Below are positions 57,470 to 64,000 of a stretch of DNA of 64,000 nt, piece after piece. The notes beneath the pieces are model-generated. The model was not told the origin of the DNA. It made no database searches and was given only the letters and a program-made list of their open reading frames with translations. The stretch covers positions 248,001 through 312,000 of the forward strand of contig VDMD01000024.1 in NCBI GenBank assembly GCA_007026445.1, in the 5' to 3' direction. Every line of letters starts with the position of its first letter. Positions within the stretch are counted from its first letter, which is position 1. Made by a program: the position numbers and the translations under genes. Source of the stretch: Schizophyllum amplum. Lineage: Eukaryota > Basidiomycota > Agaricomycetes > Agaricales > Schizophyllaceae.

Positions 57470-58158
57470 TTATCCTCCAGACGAAGAGCGCGCTAAGTAT
57501 TGAAGATGATAGACTAGGCCTGGGGAAGGGTCAGGGAATAGGCATTTCCATAAAGCCACGCTGCATACCGGAAGCTCTAAGGCAACGATATGAGGCAGCG
57601 ACCGCTTGTGTTGCTGACGAGCATTAGCAGAAGCTTGCGATGCGAGCCTCAGCGAGGGCAGAAGCGAGTGCTGCGTCGTGATGCGCGCGTCTGCCCAGCC
57701 CCACGGGGACAGAATATCCTTGATAACTTCCACCACCCAGTCCCTGCAATTCCAGCCTGGGAACTTGGGTTTGGGCTGGGCGAGGTCGTGGATCAGCTAC
57801 TCAAGAAGTCAGAATTCGTTCAGATAGGGCGCGTCGCACTCACCTTATTGGCGCTGTCGATGTCCTTGCGCTCCATGACGCCTATGATCACACCGCCGAG
57901 GCACTTCATCGTCTTGTTCAGCGGCATGGTCGGTACGTGGCTCAAGGACCATTCCGAGGGGCGGCCGTCGCTATAGTGGCGGTCCATAATTTGCCACACG
58001 GCAGCCTTGATCTCGGACTCGTCCTTCGATACCACAGCGACGACGGCCCAATGCAGCTGTTCCTCGTGTCCGACGCTGTAGTCATCGCGTTCGTACTGCA
58101 CGATAGCAACCTCGCACTGAGTGCCCTTCTTGAACAACTTATTGAGAAGTGAGCTCAT
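57470..58158 (-). CDS. Small protein of a tandem family, paralog A (H...NCRDWV motif)
   Basis: Exon 1 runs MSSLLNKLFKKGTQCEVAIV (ATG 58158) to KDIDSANK. After a 46-nt intron, exon 2 encodes LIHDLAQPKPKFPGWNCRDW, VVEVIKDILSPWGWADARIT and on to the stop at 57470. The layout, a conserved HWAVVAVVSKD strand followed by a Gly-Trp-Asn-Cys-Arg-Asp-Trp helix, suggests a small papain-like (NlpC/P60-type) or DUF6914-type fold; the assignment is weak. It is clearly paralogous to 59369-59968. The C-terminal 25 residues (VCSVALWKCLFPDPSPG...) have no counterpart in the paralog and may be read-through past the ancestral stop. Confidence 0.6.
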
Positions 58159-58379
58159 GGGGGATGGTGTCGCGAAGGCGGCGGCAAGAGAAGAATAGCT
58201 TGACCAAGAACCAAATGGGCTCAGAAGACGGGACCAAGGGGCCCACAAGCGCGCACTCACATCACAGATCTAGAGAAGCACCGGCTATCGCCGAGCATGA
58301 TAAGATGATTAGGACGTCCATATACATACTTTAAATAAGGCGTCAAGCACTTACTATGCATGTCATCAACGTTCAGCGA

Positions 58380-58640
58380 CGAGCGTCAGCCCATGACCCA
58401 GTCCCTGCAACTCCAGCCCCGGTATTTGGGCTTGGGCTGATGACGTTCTTGGTTGAGCTACGGGAAACATGTTTTCTTGAACTCGAGGACTACAACGCAA
58501 TGTAAGCTCGGTTCCTACACATCGTGCATGTCTTCTGGACGTCCTTCTTGCTGATCTGCCCGAGGATGATGCTGCCGAGGTATTTGGAGGTCTTGTCCAC
58601 CTGCATGGGCGAGGGGGTGGCGGCAAGGGCTTGTCGTCGT
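58380..58640 (-). pseudogene. Fragment of a third copy of the small tandem family
   Basis: Minus-strand DNA still encodes pieces matching the exon 2 start (PKPKY-GW-CRDWV-like, about 58380-58440) and the exon 1 end (KYLGSIILGQISKKDV-like, about 58540-58600). Frames are broken and the 5' half is missing. Confidence 0.6.
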
Positions 58641-58741
58641 CGTCGGCGGCGACGGCGGACGCGATGGTGGTGGTCGAGGTCAAGAAGGTCACGAGACCTT
58701 GTTGATGCAGGCAGTCACTAGTCAATCTTTATTAGATCGCA

Positions 58742-59300
58742 ATGAATACCTTCAAAATAACCCACAAAAAGTTGGAAATGGTCCTGTCCGCACTAGACGA
58801 GCGCGCCCTTGTGCTGGATCGGCTGCGAGACTTCGTTCATCAGCTGCGCAGGCTGCGTCCGCCGCAATGCGTCCGGGCAGGCGCCGACTGCTCGCTTTAT
58901 ACAAGGCCTTCATGGATGGTCGCATCGCGTCAGCGCTTCCCTTAGGACCTTTCGCCGCTTCGGACTACCACCGCATAGTGTTCCCTCATGCCGACCTCGC
59001 GCCACATATACAGGCTTAGGACACCGCGCCACTGCCATCATTAATTGGGAAGAGTCGGGCGGGCACAAGCAGTGGAGCTGTGAGGGCGCTGTATTATCCT
59101 GGACTGCCGGACGACCCCGCATGGAATGAGCGGAATGAGGGAATGAAAGATATCATGGGGCGCGAATTTGAGGACGATTACAACGTGGATCACGAACTAT
59201 CGGGGAATATGGTTGGTGCATTCTGGAGGTACATACAATATGTCTTCTTAGCAATTAGACTAGTCAGGCATTCTCGAGCCGCATTTCGGCATGCTTTATA
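58742..59300 (+). pseudogene. Decayed copy of the APH-like kinase
   Basis: Segments match the intact gene at 56510-57310 in order. They are ALVLDRLRDFVHQLRRLRPP and SLYT, then IASALPLGPF, then HRIVFPHADLAPH (catalytic HGD changed to HAD). ATAIINWEESG and ALYYPGLPDDPAWNE follow, ending DHELSGNMVGAFW. Frames shift at least three times, the N-lobe is gone, and a block of about 30 residues between PLGPF and HRIVF is deleted. Confidence 0.78.
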
Positions 59301-59368
59301 CGCATAAAAAATCTGTTGAATGTCATAAAATCAATATGTGACTAGCACGCCTGAAGATGCACGCTTAC

Positions 59369-59968
59369 CTAGGGATCAAAGGCCACTAGCTGGGGCATCG
59401 GGCGCTTATGGTACTGGCTTGCACTTTTGGAGGCCCTCGACGCGCTTCTCAAGGACGGGAGTAATGAGCGCTGCGAAGTAGCGCCCGCAGCTGCCCACCC
59501 ATTCGGGATGAAGATGTTCTGTATCACCTCCATGACCCAGTCCCTGCAATTCCAGCCCTGGAATTTGGGCTTGGGCTGCTGGAGCTCTCGGACGAGCTGC
59601 GAAGAGCAAAGCCAACGTTCAGAGATTGAAAACGTCCATAGCCATCTTCAACTCACCTTGCGCGCCTTGTCGACGTCCTTCTCGCTAATCTGCCCGAGGA
59701 TAACGCCGCCGAGGCATTTGAAGGTCTTGTTCACCTCCACCTCATTGTCGTGCAGGATCCACTCCATGGGACGACCGTCGCTGTAATGACGGTCTGACAC
59801 CTGCCAGGCGACGCTCCGGATGCTGAGGTCTTTCTTGGAGACCACGGCGACGAGGGCCCAGTGAAACTGTTCCTCATGCCCGACGCTGAAGTCGTTGCGC
59901 TCGTACTGAATGACGGCGACGGTGCACTGGCGCTCCTCTTTGCGGAGCTTGTTCAAAATGGCGCTCAT
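59369..59968 (-). CDS. Small protein of a tandem family, paralog B (H...NCRDWV motif)
   Basis: Exon 1 starts MSAILNKLRKEERQCTVAVI (ATG 59968; an in-frame upstream ATG at 60046 is possible) and continues with YERNDFSVGHEEQFHWALVA and RHYSDGRPMEWILHDNEVEV. After the intron (GTGAGT...TTCGCAG), exon 2 gives LVRELQQPKPKFQGWNCRDW, VMEVIQNIFIPNGWAAAGAT, and ends PMPQLVAFDP at 59369. Length is about 180 aa. It shares every block with paralog A and is the better-preserved of the two. Conserved His (HEEQFHWAL) and Cys (NCRDW) suggest a small thiol-hydrolase-like fold, but no enzyme activity can be claimed. Confidence 0.66.
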
Positions 59969-60455
59969 GGTGCTCGCTGTGGCGCAGGCGGAGGACGAGG
60001 CAACGGAGGAGAGGGTGGTTGAGGAAAGGTGGTAATTGCAGAGCAATTATATATGGGTACTAGAAGCGGGTGCCAAAGGACCCAGGGATTCCTCGCTGGC
60101 CCTGTGCAGTCATGAACATATCACAAAGAACAATGGGAGGGTAAAGCACCGGCGATACTTAGCTTCAGGACGCCCATATAAGGCAATCGGCGCTTATGCA
60201 TGACATAAATGTGGGAAACAAAGGGCCTTGATGCACGCAGACAATGAGCATCGACGCTCTGAATAGAATGGACGTCGAAGTAATTCGTATGCAGCAGCTG
60301 AATATTGGTACCTAGGACCATGTCAATCAGGCGCGTTGAATGCTCGTGTAAGTGAACACGTACCACAACTCCGCCCCTCCCAGCGCCGCTTCGCCATCTT
60401 AGGACGCTCGCCGTGCGGTCCTCGTCCGCATCTACACGCTTAACAATCCTCGGCA
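59969..60455. other. Intergenic, no gene seen
   Basis: 487 bp between paralog B and the PUS3 stop, with no coding signal. Confidence 0.4.
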
Positions 60456-62071
60456 CTACTCCTCCGCATCCTCAGGCGCGTGGTCAGGAATTTTGATCCC
60501 CTTTTGCCGCGCCTTCACCCGCCACCGCTCGTTCTGCACCGCGAAGTGCTCGAGACGGTTCCGCTGCAGCACGGGCACGTACTTGGCAGACATCATCTTG
60601 CGGTGCGTCCCGCCGCCGAGTGGGATGAAGACATTGCGTTGCTCAGGAATTTGCACCGTGGGGGATATAGTATCCTCGTTGGGTGACCCCTCTGCAATGG
60701 GAAGATTTCCGCTCGACACGCTCTCGTCGTTCGGAAGGTCCTCTTCAGTGACCAAGATAGGGTGATTTAACGGTGTGACCGCACGCAACTGCGGCCCCGG
60801 CAACACACGCCCAAGTACCATCTGGGACGGCGCCGGCCCGTGGTTCAGCGCGCGCGCCGCGTCGACGAAGTGCTGCTGCAACGTCGTCTGAATGAGAGCG
60901 CGCTCCGCCATCGCGTCGAGGCTGCGGTACACCATCGACTGCAGGTCGCGCGTTTCGGGCTGCCACGTAACAGAACCGTCGCGGTAGCCGCAGTCCCAGA
61001 GTGTAAGCGGCAGCGCGTCGGCCATCATGTACTCGGGGCGGCACTCGACGACGGGCAGCGGCTCTCCGCTGGGCAGGGCCTCCGCGCCCGGTTCGGCGTT
61101 CATGAGCGCAGGGAGGAGCGTCGGCGGCTCGAGGCCCGCGCCGACGGACAGGAGCACGCCCATGATATTGCGCACCATGTGGTAGAGGAAGGAAGAGCCT
61201 TTGAGGTCAAAGACGTGCATGCCGCCCGGATTGCTCGCATCAACCGGTGAGATGTCGGCGTGCAGGATATCGCGGCGGAATTGGTTGAGCTGCTTCGTCG
61301 GGTCGATCTTGCAGAGGTTGCGGAAGTCGTGCGTGCCGGGGAGGAAGGCGCACGCGGCGCGCATGGCGGGGACGTCAAGGCCGACGGGGGAGAAGAAGTA
61401 CTTGTAGTGCCGCCAGGTGCATGAGTAGCGGGAGGAGAACGCTTCGTCGACGGGCGACCAGGCGAGGATTCTGATGGTGTCGGGGAGGTGGCGGTTGATC
61501 ATGTACACGAAGGGGTGCTCTTCCGTGGGCGCGGCTTTGAGGGGAGGATGTGCGAGGGTCCCGATGTCCTCCATGTCGAGTCCGGGGAGGAAGTCGTCTG
61601 CCAGCGTGTCGTCAGCGGGATCGGCGTCTGCTGTGGGCGCAGCGGCCGGCGTCTCGAGTGCAGAGGCGGTTCCCCGCGTGAGCGTGTCCTGGGGAAGCGC
61701 ACTCTTCACCCAGAGCGAGATGACCTGGCCGGCCGCGCTCACTCCTCTGTCTGTCCTTCCGCATCTCTCCCAGCCACAGCCCTCAAGCCCGCCCTTCGGA
61801 TCGATCAAGCGCGCGCGGACCAGGGCGCCGAACAACTTTCCCTCCACGGTCGGTAAGGGGGTCTTGTCCTTCTGTATCGCAAGTCCTCCATAGTCCCAAC
61901 CGGCATAGCAGAATTTGAGAGCAATCTTCGGCGCGGCTGGTTCGCGAAATCGATTGTCTCGTCCCGCGCACGGCCCTTGCCCTTGGGATATTGCTTGTCC
62001 CCCTTCTCGAGCTGAACAAGGCGGCTTATGAGCTCCTCCTTCGTCCAGGTGTCGTAGTCCGCTTCAGACAT
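60456..62071 (-). CDS. PUS3: tRNA pseudouridine(38/39) synthase Pus3/Deg1, with an apparent frameshift
   Basis: The N-terminus is MSEADYDTWTKEELISRLVQ (ATG 62071) up to DFANQPRR. The body continues in another frame as KIALKFCYAGWDYGGLAIQK. The catalytic Asp segment CGWERCGRTDRGVSAAGQVI follows, then INRHLPDTIRILAWSPVDEA, FSSRYSCTWRHYKYFFSPVG, FLPGTHDFRNLCKIDPTKQL, SSFLYHMVRNIMGVLLSVG and DCGYRDGSVTWQPE. These are TruA/Deg1 hallmarks. Between residues about 50 and 51 (near 61925) one base seems missing: RR|K is expected where the DNA forces RRL. A 35-nt intron could rescue the frame but is unusually short. The enzyme isomerises U38/U39 in tRNA anticodon arms. Confidence 0.82.
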
Positions 62072-62714
62072 GCGCTTTTGGGAGTACCGTCTGTAAGAAG
62101 GTGGCGTAAGGCGAAGTGCTCTTCGTCGGACGATCGGGGACGAGCCATTGCGGATCATGCGACGAAGCGGCGCTGGTACTGACCAGGAATGGGTCTGAGG
62201 GTATAGACTCTAGTAGCCTTTGAATTTTCGCCGACTCTGAAGTGCGAGGACGTCTGGAGAAGGTGGAGGAGGGAGTCAAGTTCAGGACTCAGCTTGGGCG
62301 TCAATCATTTGATGGCAAGGCCGCGGCCCGGACTCCGACTCCCACGTGGGTTGTACTTGTCGAACCCAGGTCGAACCTCCTCCTCCACGGTCCACTGTGA
62401 GTCATCGGACATTGACTTCTCTCATGTAGCGCAAAACAATATGTCTTCGGCATGAGATTTCGAAAACATTCTCGGGCCTTGAAGCGACATATCCAACAAC
62501 GACGCGCCGGTAATAGACTCTGTCCCCTCCCCGTCGCCTGATCCGGTGATGCCAGCGCCAAGGCCTTCTTGAGGCGGCCGCGAGTCGCCGCTCTTGCCAG
62601 CGTCCGTTCACTACAACTTCAAGAACTCGCATATAAAAGGCTTCAGCCTACACAGTCACAGCGACACCGACACACAGAACTGAGCGCGCAAGCACCACAT
62701 TCACAATCACAAAC
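62072..62714. other. Intergenic, divergent promoters of PUS3 and the cupredoxin-like gene
   Basis: 643 bp with no gene seen apart from the TATA box described separately. Confidence 0.45.
62632..62639 (+). promoter_or_regulatory. TATA box of the cupredoxin-like gene
   Basis: TATAAAAG lies 76 bp upstream of the ATG at 62715, with a CA-rich leader (ACACACAGAAC, CACAATCACAAAC) in between. This is the expected arrangement for a secreted-protein gene. Confidence 0.65.
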
Positions 62715-63633
62715 ATGAACTTCCTACTGCTCTCCGCGTTCCTTCCCTGTCTTTGCGCCTACGCGGCCGTGTTCACTGTCGGTGTGGGGAAGGATGAGAC
62801 CACTGGGTGCGCGGAGCTGTACTATCGCTCCAGAACTACTTGCTAATCCACACTTCCCTTCACCTTCGGTGGTCTACATACCGACGCGCTTCGCCACAAT
62901 TGACCCTGCTAACCGACAATAACTCGCCTCTCTGCTTCGCCGCCCTCAGCCTGAAAGGCGTCGGCTTTGACCCCTCTGTCATCTATCCCAATGCTGGAGA
63001 CTCCATCATCTTCGAGTTCCGTAGCGGAAATCACAGCGTAGTCCGTCAGTTGCCCGGGCTCTCTGACATTCTGGTCGCTCAAGCATATCTTTAGAGTCCT
63101 CATACGACAAACCCTGCACCCCAAATGGCGGCTTTGACTCCGGCGTCTTCACTGTAAGCTTCGCGTATGTCCTTGCGCCGCCATTGACTCAAGTCATCCC
63201 TTTGCAGGTGGCGCAAGATGTGGAAGTAGACGCGGACAGCCTCCCCAGCGCTACTCACACCGTGAAGGACTCCAAACCAATGTGGTGAGCTCTAACATCC
63301 GACGCCCTCTATCCACCGATCTGCTCACACTGCCTTCCGTCGCACAGGTTCTACGATGCCGCGTCGGGCGAATGCAACGACGGGGCAGTCTTCGCCGCGA
63401 ATGCACCGACGAGCGGGGACGAGACCGCCGCGGGATTCAAGGAGAAGGCGAGTAGCGCGACGGTGGCAGCGACGTCAACCTCTGCCACCGAGTCGGCGAC
63501 GTCGACCTCCGACTCGGCTGGGCCTGCGTCCACCTCGGCTCCGTCACAGCAAGACGAGAATGGCGCCGCCTCCGTAGCGAGCTGGCCGTACAGCTACATG
63601 CTATGTCTATGCCTGGCAGTAGTCTTGCTTTAG
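62715..63633 (+). CDS. GPI-type extracellular cupredoxin-like (serine-rich) protein lacking copper ligands
   Basis: Starts MNFLLLSAFLPCLCAYAAVF, a signal peptide. Exons join as TTGLKGVGFDPSVIYPNAGD, SIIFEFRSGNHSVVQSSYDK, PCTPNGGFDSGVFT, VAQDVEVDADSLPSATHTVK and DSKPMWFYDAASGECNDGAV. A Ser/Thr-rich stalk and a hydrophobic C-terminal tail (YSYMLCLCLAVVLL) suggest a GPI anchor. The fold matches fungal extracellular plastocyanin-like proteins of about 200 aa. In those, the copper ligands are His (NHSV), Cys (WFYC), His and Met. Here only the first His is kept: Cys is Asp in WFYD, His is Glu in GEC, and Met is Ala in GAVF. It probably does not bind a type-1 copper. Confidence 0.8.
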
Positions 63634-63721
63634 ATGTCATGGGCTCCGTCAAGGTGTTGAAGTGGTGTTGTACATATTGCATTCAGGGACTTAGTACTAT
63701 AAATTCATCCTAATGCGTCGT

Positions 63722-63742
63722 TAGTAGTAGTAGTAGTAGTAG
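63722..63742 (+). repeat. (TAG)7 microsatellite
   Basis: Seven uninterrupted TAG units between two convergent genes. Confidence 0.9.
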
Positions 63743-63750
63743 TCCTCTAT

Positions 63751-64000
63751 TCACGCCACCGCATCGTGATGTAGGAGATCATGTCCCTCGCCCCACTCGC
63801 AGTTGTGCTTCGAGTCGTCTACCTGCACCTCCGGCATGCACAATTGTGCCAGTCCGAGGTCATGCAACCGCGTCATGCGGACCAGCAGCCCGAGCTCGGC
63901 CTTGAGGTGGTCCGCGGGCCCACCTCCGCCTATCGGCCTGTTCAGCATATCCCACGTCGCGTCATCCATCTCCTCCGCCATGGCACCCCATGCGGACTTG
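63751..64000 (-). CDS. 3' end of an unidentified gene, cut by the window edge
   Basis: An open minus-strand frame enters from the right edge and stops at 63751. It encodes KSAWGAMAEEMDDATWDMLN, PADHLKAELGLLVRMTRLHD and ends DLLHHDAVA. The composition is protein-like, but the family is not recognised; the 5' part is outside the window. Confidence 0.5.
   Translation of the reverse strand, partial: KSAWGAMAEEMDDATWDMLNRPIGGGGPADHLKAELGLLVRMTRLHDLGLAQLCMPEVQVDDSKHNCEWGEGHDLLHHDAVA

Overview
This is nuclear DNA of a filamentous basidiomycete, most likely an Agaricomycete (a polypore-like wood decayer is my best guess). Genes are dense and broken by many short GT-AG introns of about 45-60 bp. GC is high. 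The gene set (Nup192, Unc13/Ync13-like, Sus1, Sft2, PUS3, H15-domain protein, GH79, GABA-type permease, gpd with a microexon, APH-like kinases, extracellular cupredoxin-like protein) is typical of that group. CDS coordinates below span first to last coding base; introns are inside them and were inferred by eye.

Layout. 1-2 kb: two convergent single-pass membrane proteins of the same architecture. 3-7.7 kb: Unc13/Munc13-like exocytosis factor (-). 8.0-11.25 kb: a complete Mutator-like element (MULE) with 9-bp target duplication, about 40-bp terminal inverted repeats and an open SWIM/SAP transposase. 11.9-14.3 kb: two tandem F-box/LRR-like paralogs (-). 15.2-15.7 kb: a non-coding foldback inverted repeat. 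16.2-17.2 kb: four-helix membrane protein (-). 18.6-25.5 kb: nucleoporin Nup192 (+). 26-27.3 kb: gpd (-). 29.44-35.75 kb: a complete CACTA-type element (CACTG ends, AAG target duplication) with TNP2 transposase and a divergent second gene. 35.9-38.3 kb: H15 (linker-histone fold) protein (-). 38.7-41.7 kb: amino-acid/GABA permease (-) with a minisatellite in one intron. 42.4-46.4 kb: long coiled-coil protein (-). 47.2-49.65 kb: GH79 glycosidase (-), head-to-head with SUS1 (+, 49.9 kb). 50.8-51.6 kb: Dabb-domain protein (-). 52.5-53.5 kb: SFT2 (+). 53.93-56.47 kb: a very recent 2.5-kb insertion with 190-bp, apparently identical inverted repeats and a 9-bp target duplication. It carries the 5' halves of a RecQ-type helicase and of a DUF6589-type gene fused tail to tail. 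56.5-60 kb: APH-like kinase plus a duplicated, partly decayed APH/small-protein block. 60.5-62.1 kb: PUS3 pseudouridine synthase (-) with an apparent frameshift. 62.7-63.6 kb: GPI-type cupredoxin-like protein (+). The right edge cuts a gene on the minus strand.

The housekeeping genes are unrelated in function and show no pathway cluster. The distinctive feature is that three structurally different DNA transposons, each with recognisable ends and target duplications, sit between them in 64 kb. The third is the most interesting: it is an internally deleted, recently moved derivative of what appears to be a larger two-gene helicase/DUF6589 mobile element.
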